Shown here in pieces: positions 24,501 to 39,700 of a DNA stretch of 64,000 nt. The DNA comes from Onchocerca volvulus (Eukaryota > Nematoda > Chromadorea > Rhabditida > Onchocercidae). Under the pieces are notes generated by a model. The model was not told where the DNA came from. It saw only the letters and a program-made list of their open reading frames with translations, and did not search any database. How positions within the stretch are numbered: position 1 is the first letter of the stretch; each line of letters begins with the position of its first letter. Made by a program: the position numbers and the translations under genes. Location: assembly GCA_000499405.2 (NCBI GenBank), contig HG738140.1:3339631-3403630 (forward strand), written 5' to 3'.

Positions 24501-27500
24501 TTTTGCGAGAAGTGCTAGATGAATTTAGGAGGTGATAACAATGGTGCAAACTTCGAATGGGCTTTACTTCGTGGTGGCAATATCATCCGTCAATATTCGG
24601 ATGATAGTACATTGGTAATCAAAAAAGCTGATCCATCGAATGATTACGGAGTTTATCGATGTGAAGTGGAAGATGATGACGGCGAATTAATCGGACAAGC
24701 ATATACAGCTGTTACAGTTGGATTTACCGATCCGTCTAGTCTGTTGTGAAAATATTTTACTTTTAGATTATTACTCTAGATGGCTGATTTAAATTAATTA
24801 GATCAGAATATTTTGCTAGAATTACGATTATATCATCCGGGTTAGTCGGTACGAATGCCGAATACAATCATCATATCGAAAATTAACTATTAAAAAGAAA
24901 TCGAATAATCAATCTTATTCATTCAGTCACACTATCAAATAAGTTTTATAATCTTATCAGTCATCCAAAAATTATTAGGACAAAAAAGTTATTAAAGAGT
25001 TAAAATAATCATATCCATTAGTCATGCTATTTAAACAAGTCGTATAATTAATGTCGGGAAAATTTTCTATATTGTGATAAACACGAATTTTAGTAATTGA
25101 TTAACAGAAAATTGATTATTCGTCTATCTTATAAGATGGAATAATGTTAGATAATATCACAATTACAGGTGATCACTTGATTGTAGTAGAGATAATTTTG
25201 GATTGAATTGATATCGATAATTCTTGATCTTATAATAGGCGATAACTTACAATATGTTAATTCTACAAAGAATTTGGTTATCAGAATAGGGGATAAGAGA
25301 TAGACAATGCTTACAATTTTGAATAATGCCCATAAATTTTAGTCCTTACAACATTCCCGGTTTTTATATCGATAATTATTGAACAATTAACATAATTTAC
25401 AACATTTTAGACAATGTACACAACATTTAGCAAATCGGAAGATGAGAAAACAAAGGCTTTTATAGCAGACAGAAGAATGAGATAGGGATAAATGATTCAT
25501 TTGACTGAGAAATATTGCAAATTTCCACTATATCAAAATATTTTCATTATTTCATCATATTTTTATTTTACAAATTTTTCGAATTTTTCGACAATTAATC
25601 ATCCGGAAATCGATACTCAGAACAAAGTCCCATAATCTAATCTATTAGTTACGCTATTAAAACAGGTCGTATGATTTTATCTGTTTGTCATGATTTAGAA
25701 TAAGTCGTACAATCTCATCTATTAGTCGTCCGAATTATCAGAACAAGTAGTCATAAAATGCTATCAACTAGTCATGCCATCAAAATAAATCTATTAATTA
25801 TCCGAAAGTTAACTATCAAGACAAATAATATAATCTTATTTATTACTCATATTATTAAATAAGTTTTATAATCTTATCCATTAGTTATCCGCAAATTGAT
25901 GTCAAAACAAATTATATTATCTTATCTATTAGTTATGTTATCAAAAAAGTCATATAATTTTATCTAATAGTCGTATTACTAATAGTTATTAAGTATATAG
26001 CAATGAGTTAATTAATATATCGGTCGGAACTATTTAATCCATTTCCTAGGCAAAATTATGATAAATTGATTTCAGATTAATCATGTAATCGAGATAATTC
26101 TTGAAATTTCGCAATAAGTACTAAAATTTTTGTCGAGAAAAAGAGAATAAAATTGAATGCATAATATAAATTTATTTTGCTGATTGTATAGAAGATTTAT
26201 TGTTAATCTTTAGTTTATATCAAAAATTGCATATTCAGTTGGAAGATAGTCAAAAATAATAATAATCGATGAAATCTTATAGGATGCCATTTGAAAATAG
26301 CAAAGAATATTTTCTGAATCTTTTCACATTTCTCTCTTTTTAGAATCTTATATTTTCAACTTTGTCATTATTTTAAGTTCAAGAAATAATAAGTCAAATT
26401 TAATCTTTTCATATCTTTTTCTTTTTAAAAATTTTTTATTTTCAACTTCATTATTACGTCAAATCATGTAATAATAATCCAAAAATATGCAGTTGGATTT
26501 GTTATCATTTTCATTTTTTCGAGGCAATAAATCTTAATATAATTTTTTAATTATTAATAATTTTAGGCGCACGAATTGTCAAATTTGACGAAAAATCAGA
26601 TGCAACAATTGAATGTCCAGTTTATGCGATACCTGGTGCAACTGTTACATGGGAAAAGGAAGATGGCGAACTACCGGCTGGTGCAAAAATGTCCGGTAAT
26701 AAATTAATGTAAGTTTTCTTTTATAAAAATTTACATTTCATTATTTCATTACTTGAAATTGAAGAAAATAGCTCAAAAATATGAACAACTTTTAATTGTA
26801 TATAAATAACTTCAGAATTTTTTTTCTTTCTATTTTTATTTTATGAAATTTTTGATTTGATATAATCGAAAATTTCCGATTTTAGGATCGATGAATTTGA
26901 TGATGACGCGGTAGGAATGTACGTTTGTAAAGTTGATATACGTGGCAAACAGATCGAAGGTTATGTTAAAGCAGAAATATATGGTTAGTACATTATTGAT
27001 TTTTGGATAAGTTAAATCAAAAAAAATTTGAATAGTTAGAACATAAACAATAATTAATTAATTTTGAATAATTTTTAATGATTTTTAAGTTCCGGATACA
27101 ATAATACAAGTATTGCTGGAGCCATCATCGGAAAGTATATCATTGGGTGATCGAGCATGGTTCGATTGTAAAGTGACAGGTGATCCGGATGCTGAAATAA
27201 CTTGGACAAAAGAAGGTGAAGATGAGCTACCGGATAATACACAGGTTTTAATTTATTTTCATATTATCATAAATTTGTGTAAAATATTTACCAATCTTTA
27301 TTTATCAATCGATATAAATTTCAATGTTGCAATTTTTTTTAATTTTTTAGCATTTTAACCTGAAAAACTTGATTCATTAGCTTTCACTTAGTTTTAATTT
27401 ATTAGCATTTTAATATTCAGTCCGGAACTATTTTTTAATTTTGAAAAAAAATTTTTAGTTTCGACTATTCTCACATTTCCGATATCATATGCTTTTCTTT

Positions 27501-30500
27501 TTTATTGTTGAAATTTTAAAATCTGGAACGTGTTTTGTTTATTCATCATAAATTTTACGCATAGTATGGAAAATTAATTACAAGATAGTATTCTTATGAA
27601 TTAAGTTAATAAATTTTTATCGAATAGCAGAAATTATAAGGATATTCTAGATTCATACTAATAAATGGCTTTAATTAATTGATTTGATTGGGAATTGAAG
27701 AATATAAATGCGCTTTTTATATCAGTGATAATATTGAAAATTTACAAACAATTAAGGCTTATTAGGTCTTAAAAAAATAGACGAGTTGTGAGCAATAGAA
27801 ATAATAAAAAATTTGCGAAATAAAGTTCGGTGAATTGTAAAAAATTTGCAAGAGAAAATTTGAATTAAACCAATTTTATAAAAATATTCATAGGATAAAA
27901 TTTATTTTAAACTAGCTATGTCTGACTATGCTCCGCGTGGCCGTCAACGAATCTATATAAATAAAAATGTAAATGTTCGTTTGAATCTGAAATCTCATGA
28001 ATCTTAAATCATTAAATCAAAATTTTAAATCTCTGAAAGTTCTTGAACACGCTCTTTATTTGTATTAGTTCAAAATCTTAAATATCTTAACTATTGCTTA
28101 CTTAATGCTTTGAAATTTTGACACAACGTTGCATTGGAATATGCGCGTGTTTTTATACACGCGTTGCTGTAGCTTAGTCTGGTTATGTGGAAAAAAAGAA
28201 AAAAAAAAAAGCGCTTGTTTCTAGTGTTGGGGAAAAATCTAATATTTGTAATTTGATTTATGGTTGATTGGATTGCAGATTGATTCTTGCTACTGTGATT
28301 CGGCTAAGTCAGCAATATGAATTTAGTAAGTAAGATGTACCAGGAGATTCTTTGTGTCTTATGTGACAGGGATGAATCCTTTTAAGAAAGATTTTATTGA
28401 TTGATGAAAGAGTGATTCTTCGGAACAAACAGTTATCAGACACCTGGGTTATTCTTTCCTTTTTCGCTGATTGAGTAAAATATTGTTCAACTGAACTGTT
28501 GGATTATTATTACTTTTATGTCGCTTTGAACTATCGAACTGTAACCCTTGGAACTCCGAATTGTCGATGTTGCTGCGTCGATATCGCGCCATTTGATGTT
28601 TAATACTCCTTGTTTCATTCTGTTCAGAACGAAACAGATCTGAAGCTGCAGAACACGTCGCCATGCTAGCAAACGTGCATCCTCTGGTTTGGCTGCACTT
28701 CGCTGTGCTCACATTTAAACCATTCTTTGTCTTCTTCGTTCGTTCGCTGATGGCCGTTCTTCCTCGATTTGATTTGCAATTAATCGTCGCAGTGCTTTCG
28801 TTCTATGAGTATGAAACCTAAGTTTGATCTTTCGCGAGGCATTATTTGGATGAATTAAAGCAGATCGATCACACCCAAACTGTCCTTGAAATTATTTGAG
28901 AATATCCAAGCAAGTGATCACCGGATTATTCTTCCTTTTTCACTTCTAGAGAAGAATAGATTTCCTTGCCTATCGTTTTGCTACTGTTGCTATCGTTATA
29001 AGACTGTCACTGTGTCGCTGTAGAAACTCTGAATTGAATTGTTTGTTGAACTCAGTTGTTGTCGAACTTGAACTGATTCTTCTCCAAAACCCGAAACTTC
29101 TTAGTATTTTAGGAAAAGGGCTCCTCCTCCTTTCCTGATCTCCAGTATGTCATTTATGATTGATTGATACTAATTTGATTGATTGACATTTGTTTATCTG
29201 TTAATCGAAGTGCTATGGCGGGAAAAATATCTATTTTTACGGAAACATAAAAAAAAAGTAAGTGTATCTATATGGAAACATGCGCCCATTTAATGCAAGG
29301 TTATGTCAAAATTTCAAATCAATCGGTAAAAAGCTTGAAAGGTTGTATCAAAATGAACAACGAACATAGGACAAACAGGCAATCCAAGATCCGATTTAAT
29401 ATTAGTAGTCAGAAAGATAGTCCATAAATTGCTTGAACGAAATATTTTATTATACAGTATCATGACCTCGAGAAAGCAACTACATTCTTCACAAAGCAAA
29501 AATTAAGACGAAAAAGTTTAAACACGCGTCTATTCGAATGCAACATTGTATTACAAGTCAGCCGGTGAAGAGCTCAAAATTTTATGTAAAAATAAGAAGT
29601 AGGCGAGGTGAATGCAGAAAGCAGGCTTGGCCAATAAATTCAATCGACCAAAATGAAGGCGTGATGCAGGACGGGGTGAAAAATTTAATCCGTCCAATTA
29701 TTTTGTCACAGGCGTGATACGTTAGAAAAAAAAAAAGCATGACTATATATATTTTAAAAAAAAAAAGGCGATTATTCGAATGCAACGTTTTATCAAAATT
29801 TCAAAGCAAACGGTAAAGAATTTTCGGAGATTAAGGCTTATAACGGTGAATATTTACGTTTTTATGTATAAAGATTTTGTAAAAATAATTTTTTTTGTAG
29901 AATATAATTTGATTTAAAACGTAAACAAAAACATCTCTTTAGGTTTTGGGCAATCGTTTATTGTTTGTTAACGTACGTGAAGACAATGGTGGTATCTATA
30001 AATGTCATGCGAAAACGAAAGCTGGACCGCTGGAAACACGAAATGTGCTCAATGTTGGAATTGCAAAACGCAAGCGAAAGCGTATTTCACGTAAAAAAGA
30101 AAAACGGGCCCATAAAGAGGCTGGGAATAATGATAAAAAAAAGAAGCATAGTTCCATTTTTGGCAGCTGGTTTATATCTAATTAAACAAAAAAACTCTTT
30201 ATCATTCAAAAATTTAAAAAAAAAAAAAAAAATTTGCAAGTTTCTAAGTTTTGTTTAATTATATGAATTTTTGAGAAAATAAGCAGAAAAATACTGCATT
30301 TTTCTTAATTATCATAGCTGTCATCACTTAAACTTATCACTATTATATGCTAATTACTACAATGCTATCACTAGAGCTAATTACACTAATAATACTTGCT
30401 GTAGTAATAATTGTTATTTACTGGTGCTGCCTTTTTATTGTCCTGCCAGAAAAAGAAGAACAAATAAGCTTTTTTTTTTTTCGCAAAACAGAAATTTCAA

Positions 30501-33500
30501 AATTTATAGATATAAATGTTTCAAAGTATTGATTACTTTATTTACTGACAAACCGAATTTTTGAGATTTTTCTTTCATTCAATTAAATTAAAATGCTTTC
30601 TTTTTTTTCATTTCATATTAGCTATGTAAATTTTAAATTAAAAATTAAAAATTATTAGAAATTATTTTCTTTCCTTCTCCTTTATTTCTTCCTCTTGTCC
30701 TCTCTTTTTTAGCGTCGAAAAAAGCCTTAAATCGTATTATTTCGGTGATTATGCTTTTCTTTCTTTTTTTTTTTTTTCTTTTTTCATTAATGAGATCTTG
30801 TTTTGTTTTCATTTTTGTTTTATATGCTTAGCGCAATTATTTATTCAACGAATTGGACATTTAAGTTATTCATTTCTGATATTGACTAATGAAATAGAAT
30901 TATTTTGCTTCCGCTTTTTTTTTTCTTTGTTTTATTTCTCAACTGCATTTCTACACTGCCGTTATCATCGATTATTTTAATTCTTATTATTATTATCCAA
31001 ATATTGAACACCGCCATATATCTTTTTTTTTTTTTTTATTTGAATTCAAGCAGTTTGATTAATTAATTTCCTTCTTTTGTTCTTTCATTTTTGTTGCTAA
31101 TCATTCAAATAATAGCTGTTCGTGTTTGTGCTAGAAATTTAATTAGTTCTGATTAATTTCTAAATTACAAATGAATTAGTCATGAAATGATTTTAAATAG
31201 TTATGGATTAAATTAAAATCGAATATTTTGAAATTAATATTTCAGAGCAAATTTTATTTATGCAGAATGTAATATTTTATCTTTTTATTTAGCAAAAAAA
31301 AAAAATGAAAACAGCAAAATAGTTATTATTATATTTTCATCCAAACTTTTTTTTTTGGATTTTAATTTTTGCAAAAATTGCGTTTGATAAGATATTTCAG
31401 CTAATTTTTATCAATTAATTTAGTTGGAATTATTTTGAGAAGGAAGTAAATATTTTTAATTATTTTTATTGTTATTGTTGTTTTATCATCGTATCATTGG
31501 GCAGCAAATTATTTGAATTGATTAAAGCTTTTCATATATCATTCAAATCTTTCACAAGCACACCTACACATACAACACATACACATACAATAGCTGCCTT
31601 AATAATTTGATTTTAAATTCCAAAATTTCATTTCCAATTTATAAAAATTTGCTTTCATTTTCATTAATTTCTTCATTCTTTCTCTATTTTTCATTTTCAT
31701 TCATTTATTTCACTCTCTTTTTGATCATATCTAAAATTGCAACTTATTAAGTATTGTGCATATTAATTAATTTGAAATCTTTTTTACTTTTTTAATATTA
31801 TCGTCATTCATTATCATCATCATTATCATCCACATTATCATAATGAAATAACAACTAAACATCATCATCTGTTTATCTAAGTTTCATTTTCCTCCGGAAA
31901 AAAGAAAAAAAACCAGATCGAAAATGGAAACTTTTTTGTCTTTTCCTTCCTTTTTTCATTTTTCAAATTTAAACTTCTTTATTTGTCTTTCTTTTCTTTC
32001 TTAACTTTTTTTTTTCTTCATTTATGTTATTGACAAAATTTTCTTTCTTTTTTTTTTTTAGTTTTATAAAAATATTAATTTAATAAAATTTCTCGTCAAT
32101 TGGTTGATAATTTTTGTTTTATGTTGTTGTTTTGTTGTTTAACTTTGTTGTTGTCGGGCGATAATGGTGATGATGTTAATCGATGATGTATGTCTATTTG
32201 TTGTTGTTGTTGTTCTTATTGTTCTTGCTAATTACTACTACAACAACAACTATTTACTATTATTATCTGCAAAAAAAACAACAAAAATTACTACTACTTT
32301 TAGCTAGCACTGTTTGCTATTGCAAAAATTACTGTAAGCTGCTGCTGCTGCAAACTTACTGTAATTTGTTATCATCGTTTTTACGAAACAATTTTCGCCG
32401 ATATCACAAATATTATCAGCTTCTATGCATGATTTCATATATAAGGAAAGTGATATATTTATGAAATATAAATACACCCACATACGCACATAGCCACATA
32501 CACCCACACATATATACACCCACGCAATACACACCCACGCAGTACACACCCACGCACACCTACATAAAATTAAACATATTTATGTGTAATAAAAAAATTA
32601 TGATACTAATATATTTTCGGGAATAGCGCTTCCAAAGGTTATTTCGTTGTTTACGTATTGTCAAAATTATATTATGACATGTTGGATATTGCGTTTCACA
32701 GAAAGATCAAAGATTTTTTTTTTTTGTTTCAATTAATTAGATCAGATTGTTAGATCGTATAATTTTACATATTCTTCCAAATACACATATATGATTTCAT
32801 ATATAATTCCACTTATTTTTACACAAAAATCCAAAAATTATGACATTAATTCTTTTTTGGTGTATTTGCATTCGATTAAATAATTAAGATGATTTTCAAT
32901 TAGAATAATGACAATTTTTTCTTTTTTTTTTCTAACTTAAATTAGCCAATAATATTTGTAATTTTTCTAACTATATTATCTAGCAATATTAGCAATAAGG
33001 TTTCGTTTTTTTTTTCCGATCTGTTTCAAAGTTTTTATACTTTTATTTTTACACAAAAAAAAAAAAAAAATGCAACATGACCATTTATTGTGTCATCTTT
33101 TTTTGTCAAATTCGGATTAGAATGATTAATTATGATAATTTTTAATTAGATCAATTTAAACTAGTCAATAATACTTAAAACTTGGTTTTTTTTTTTTTTT
33201 TTTTCGGTTCGCTTCAATCTTCCGGTAGTTTTATTGTGAGTTCTCATTTATTGCCATAGAAATATTGATTTGATATTTAAATGAAATATCGAATTGATCA
33301 TAAAATGTCTTTCTTTGGTGACGCGATATCCTCATGTAATATCACACATGCATACATTTCTAAAATCTCACAACTATCATTGCCTATTAACAATTTATGC
33401 AAAAGCTACAGTAGTAAATTTTAATTTATTAAATTTCAAGCGAAGTAAATTCAAAAATTTTAAATTTCTTCAATTACACATAACATATTTGAAGAATTAA

Positions 33501-33671
33501 ATTACTGAAAAACAAAAAAAAAAGTACGCGATGAAAGATAATTTTGACTATTTTTTCCTTTCTTTTTTTTTTAGTTCGAAATTAAGTAAATCTCTTAAAG
33601 TTATCAAAGATTTCATTAAATAATACTGAAATTTGGATATAATAATACGATATTTTTGATTAATTTTGTAT

Positions 33672-33710
<39 letters not shown>

Positions 33711-36700
33711 TGTTTGTGTGTGTGTATGTAAATTAGCCAAAATTTGATTAAAATTAACTTTTTTTTTTTTAGATATCTGGAATCAATAAAACAAAAATGT
33801 CATTAACTAAATAAAATGCAAATTTAGATAAGACATCAAGCAAAAGTATTCAACAAGTTAAAGAGAGTATACCGGTTATTATTGGAGCTGTTGGCAGAGA
33901 GGTATGTACGATGATTATACAGTTCATGTATCATTGTTATCATAAAATCATATTTACATTCATAAAATGTTATGCTAGAAATATGGAAGAGTTACAAAAG
34001 TGCATGAAATTTGACGTAATACGTGTAAAGGTTGACGTAAAACGTGCAATCATCAATCTTCCATTAAATTTTTTTTTCCAAATTTCTAAAATGAAAATGA
34101 TTGACTTTTGTATATCATAATATCGTAATTATGATATCGAAGGATAATTATTAACTTGGATGCTTAAAGAGCAGTGATTATGAAGTTTTTAATTTGAATA
34201 TTTGATCTGAATTCTCATAAATTATCCTTCATTAGAGAAGGAAAATAATGTACAGTAAGAGTAAACATATTTTCGAATTTATATACAAAAATAAAAAATT
34301 GATTGATAAAATATTATTAATCTAGAAAATACCGTACCCGATCTGCAGTTATTATTTATCAAAATGATCGCGACGGAAATACGTGAAGCTGGATTTAATT
34401 TTTAAAAAAAGGAAAAAAAAGAAAAAAAAAACGAAAAAATGATTTGTAGATTGAATTGCGATGTCCTGCTACTGGTGCACCTGGTGTATACGGTGAAGTG
34501 ACATGGGAAAAAGTTGACGGTGAACTACCGTATGCTTATTCAATCCGTCAAGGTGTACTGTATTTAAAAGATGCTAAACGAACGGATGAAGGAGTTTATA
34601 GATGTACGATACGTACTGATTCCGGTTTAGCAACTGTTACACATGTTCGTTTGAAAGTCTCCGGTACCGATAGTATTTTTTTTTGATTTATTTGTCAAGT
34701 TTTTTTAAAAAGAAGTTTAGTACAAGAAAACTTTTTGTAAAAACTTTTTTATTATAAATATATGCTAAAACAAGAAAAAATAGGGTGAATTGAAGCAATT
34801 TTTGAAAATTGGAATTTTTTTCTCAATTCTAAGAGTAAATTTTTTTTTATCGATAGATTTTGTGCCATTATTCGGTGGAGACGATTATATGGAATTAGAA
34901 CCATTAACAGATGAACAATGGAGTGATGTTCATATAAAAGTTTCATTCAAACCTAAATCATCTAATGGTAAGTAAATAAATACGGTAATTATAATTTGCT
35001 GAACAAATGAATGCGGTAGTGATAATTATATTTTCAAAAATATAACTTAAGCAATTTTTTGCTCGATATCGATTTGATCCAAATGAGAATTGATAATTTG
35101 TTTATGAAAAAATTATTTATCACAAATTGCCCAATAATTCGCTATATAATTATAGAAATATTGTTCTGATTGGAATTTCAGGAATTTTCGATTTCGAATT
35201 CCGACTTTCTAAATTCCGAATTTATCGTTTCAGGTTTGCTATTCTATACAGAACGACAGAATGAAAATAACCCGGATGAAGCAATCAATTATTTGAGTGT
35301 CGGATTAAAAAATGGTCATATAGTTTATCGGTACAATATTGGTGCTGGACCAGGTTTGTTTCATTTTTATTCCAATTAATTTCTTTTTTATCTTATCAGT
35401 TTGCAGAAAAAAAATCATTTAATTGATCGAAAAATTTTATCATATTTTATTTTATAATGATTAGAGTTATCATGAATCAATTCATATCATTTAAACTTTA
35501 TCATACAGAAAGTAATTTTAGCAATGCATATTATTTTGTTAATTTTTTTTATCCTGAATCCTTTTACCATGGAAATCAAGATCATGAATGATCAATAAAT
35601 TAATCTTATGATCAGTTAATAACATTAGATATCAAGACTGATTGCTGCTATTTTTTTTTTTTTATTCTTTCCAGTTCATTCTTTCTTTTGATTTGATTAA
35701 GTATTATTTCGCAAAAAAAAAAAATGACAAAAATTTTTAAAAATTAAATTTTACATTATCACTTATCAAATAGAAATTAAAATTGAAATGAAAAAATAAT
35801 GAATGATATATTATTTATAAAGAATAGTGGAAATTTTCTTCTCATAATTAGTAGATTATTTATATATCATTTATAATATGCTAATATATTTCATAGATAA
35901 TACACGAAAAAAAATGAAGTATTTATGAGTGATGAAAATTTTTTTCACACAAAACTTTTTTTTCATAATTAATTATTTTTCAAAATTTAACGAATGTTTT
36001 ACACTTATATCAGGTTTTTTTCTTTTTTTTATTTTTTATTTTTTTTTTTTAAGCTGAGTTAACGAGTATTTATCCAGTAGTAATGGATGAATGGCATAAA
36101 ATTGAAATTTTCAATCAGCCAAATCACGGTTTGTAAATTTATACTTTCAATTTTTTTTTTCGGATTTTATTTTGCATAATCATCGAGCCCTAATTAATTG
36201 ATTTGTGTGTACCAATATAAGAATAATAACAATAATAATGTTAGTAATAGTAAATAATACTTAAATTTAAAAGTATTTAATAGGAATTTTAATTCTAAAT
36301 CCGAAATTTAATATTTAATAAATAAAAGATATTGCAGCTGGATTATTAGTTGATGAAGATGATGTTGTTGAACAGGATAATTATTATTTCAATACTGGTG
36401 AAGGTATATCAAAAATTATTAATGTTGGTGGTACAAAAGATGAAGCAACAATGAAACGTACCACATTTGAACAACCATTTATCGGTATTATTTTTTTAAA
36501 TCAATTATACCGTAATCTTTTTTTACTGTAGTCGAATTTTTTATACTGTAGTCAAGCTTGTTATACTGTATTTTTTTGCAATTAAATAATTTATTTAATA
36601 TCTTTCTAAATATTTTCTTTTATAAATATGTTATTTGAAATAATAAAATATATATTACATAGCATTTATTTCTTCATTTTTTAATTAATTAATTCATTTA

Positions 36701-39700
36701 ATGTTTTCGTGCATATTTTTTTCAGTAAAACGTTACTTGAAATTGATCAAATATATAACACAATAATATCTTTTCTTTCATTTCTTAATTAAATTAATTA
36801 ATTGAATGCCTTATCGGATCGTTTATTTGAGGAAAACTTTGCTTGAAACTGATAAATCATGTATTATAATAACATTTTATTTACTTATTTTATAAAATCT
36901 AAAATATATTATAGAACAAATTTTTTCTAACATATTTCTTTTCATATTTATTGTTTATTATGCTAATATATATATCGAATAAATATTAAATAGCACAATT
37001 TGTCAATCATTAAATGCCATCATATTTGTTTACTAATTAAGGAACAATTACTTCATTTACGATATCCGATGAATTGGTTGATTTTGGTGAAGATACGGTA
37101 ACGAAATCATCAAATCTACAACAAGATACGGCATGTTCATTAGGATTATGTCAACATAATTCGATTTGTATACCAACAAATGTACATAGCGGTTTCATCT
37201 GTGATTGTTCAACGGCAAAAAGTTACGAAGGACAATTTTGCGAACGAAAAATCCTGAAATGCAGTGATGGTACTTCGTATTTTTTTCTCGTCTTTTAAAT
37301 TTACCTTTTTCTCATTTCATTTTTTTTTCGGAAGAATTTAATTAATTATAATTAAATGTCATTATGAAATATCTAATTTTTATTCATTTATTTATTTTTT
37401 TTGAAATATTTGACGTCTTTTTTCGATAAAATATTATGAAATATTCAACTTATTGTTATTATTATTATCACTATTATTGAACATATAATTCCTTTTTTTT
37501 TTTAAAATAAAAGTTTACTCAAACAGTCAATTATTTTCTCACTTCTAAAGATGATTAAATAGTTATTGAGATTTGTTAAAATACGAGAATTATGAGATAC
37601 AACTTTAGTTTCACTAAAAAAAAAAAAAAAAAGAATATACTATTCATTGGTAATTAGTCAAAATACTAATCATAATTTAGAAAAAAAAGAATAATTTTAA
37701 TGATTGATAATTGATTGTTGTATTTTTTTTCAAATAAATCTAATTTTAAGGTAATAATTAAATTATCAATTTAAATTGAAAAATCAGGATACGAATTTTA
37801 AGTTATAAAATTGAAAACAAAGTTTTTATTTTATCATATCAGTGAATTTTTTGTTTCTTTCACTTATATAAGTATTCCCTATCAATAATTAAAAAATTTT
37901 AATTTAAAGTTAGTTGTGAAGTTGGAACATGTCAATATCGATTAGATGGTACACAATTTTGTCGCTGTCCAATCGGACGATACGGTGATCGTTGTCAACT
38001 ATTCGAAAGTGAAGAAATTATCCAAGCTATTGAATTCAATGGTGAAACGTCGTACATTGTATTACCAAAATTAAAAACACTTCGCAATTTTAGTGTTTGT
38101 TTAAATTTTTTTTCTCTTATTGATTAAAAAAAAGAATTTTTGATTATTTCTTTTTATTTTTTATTCTTTTTTCTCTTTTCTTCAGCTAATAATTTAAGTA
38201 ATAAATTTAATTAAAATTTTTTGTTCATTTATCCGATAAATTTATCATAATGACAAGTTTTAAATAAATTCGAATATTTTTTTTTTGCATTATATTCCCT
38301 TATTAAATGTAAAAATTTTTCTTAAAAAATATTTGATTTAAATATAATACCAATGATGAAAGATTTGTATTTAACTGAAGTACAAAGAAAATTTCCCGAA
38401 ATTCCCGAAATTTCCTGAAGCATAGTGTTTCTAGTCTAGATAAATTAAATCGTCTAGTAATCAATAAACTTTATTAATTAGAATAATTGCAAATACTAAC
38501 ATCCTCAATTTTCGTTTTTTTTTTTTTTGTATTCTGATCATCTATTAATTATAAGTTCCATTAATTAGAATAATTTCAATTTTGAATTGCTATTATAATG
38601 AGTTCTTTTTTTTCTTTTTTTTGTTGCATAAGCTCAAAATTAATCTTATTATCAATTCTGATAATTGTTTTTCTTTAAACAATATATTGCATTTAATAAT
38701 TCACTGAATTTTCACATAAAAATTTTTGTTTTCAATTAATTATTATTCTTTAATTCTGACATTTAAATGTTCCCAAATTTCACAAAAAATTTCCAATTTC
38801 AATTAATTTTTTATTCTTTAATATATATATTTATATTGATTCAATATAAAACTATCATATAGAATTATAATTTAGTTAAAATTGGAAATAGAACCGCGAT
38901 CAACAAATGATCAATTATTAGCATATGTAGCAAGTGATTATAATCCAAAACGATCCAATTATTTAGCACTTGCAATACGTCATGGAAAATTTGTTTATCT
39001 TTACAGTAGTAGCGATGGTTTGTTTATTTATTTGTCTTTTTTTTTGTTTTTTTTTGAAAATTAATTTAACGAAATTTATTATAATCAATTTGACAAAGTT
39101 TAGCATTTTATGGTTAAATTAATTCATAATATAATAAATTTTATTTTGCATGATTTTTTTTTTTTTTTGCAAGTTTATTTTCCATAACTATATTTAATGA
39201 ATACAAAAGTAATTTTTCGACAAAATTAATTATCCTTAGTGATTTATTTTCTTCTTTTTTAAATCTGAAAATTTTTTTTTTTGATATTTGTAAATGATTA
39301 ATTTTTCAATGCATTTCTTAAATGGTTAAAATTTTTCAGAATTTTTCTAGTTGGTTAGATTTTTAATCTTTTTGGCATTTTCTGAATTTTTCCGGTTTTT
39401 CTTTTTTCGGATCATTTTTTTTTTCAGCATTCTTTTCAAACAAATTCAAATTTTTTATGAAGCACAATAAATGAATAAATTAATAAATAAAATAAAGTGA
39501 ATAAATAAATAAGAAAAGAAGCAAACAAATAAATTAATTAAGTTAAAAAAAAAAGAAGCAAACAATTTTTTTTATCAAATTATTATCAATTAAGAATAGA
39601 TTCTTCTTTAAAAAAAAAAAAAAAAAAGAAAAATTTTCAGGTAATATTGAAATTGAATCACCGGATGAAGTACAATTAAATGTACCATATCATCTTGACA

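Larger units (their letters stand above)
24739..26566 (+). other. Intron holding a degenerate tandem array split by a solo LTR
   Basis: 1.8 kb: tandem array 24840-25051, solo LTR 25052-25593, and the array again from 25594 to about 26000 (separate entries). After that, an A+T-rich stretch with an imperfect duplication (AATCTTTTCA/CATTTC then AATCTTTTCATATC) near 26310-26420. Confidence 0.7.
30186..33827 (+). other. Long intron (M-isoform 3' UTR then intron), pyrimidine-rich with microsatellites
   Basis: 3.6 kb without a credible exon. It holds T-rich runs, CACATACACATAC-type sequence near 31555-31595, TTGTTG triplet runs near 32105-32260, a CACCCACGCA minisatellite (32474-32570) and a TG microsatellite (33669-33730). 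I found no transposon family member. Confidence 0.6.

Noticed and set aside
23712..24528. A hidden exon for the missing half of Ig unit 13
   Set aside because: No AG-GT bounded phase-1 stretch with an Ig-like first Cys was found. The short open stretches are T-rich noise.
28449..28712. An 87-codon minus-strand ORF taken as a host gene
   Set aside because: It is embedded in the Helitron-family element, its Arg-rich fragments lie in different frames, and stops interrupt them.
32183..32549. Leu/Tyr-rich ORFs in the long perlecan intron
   Set aside because: They are products of TTG/TTA triplet runs and the CACCCA minisatellite; no domain or splice support.
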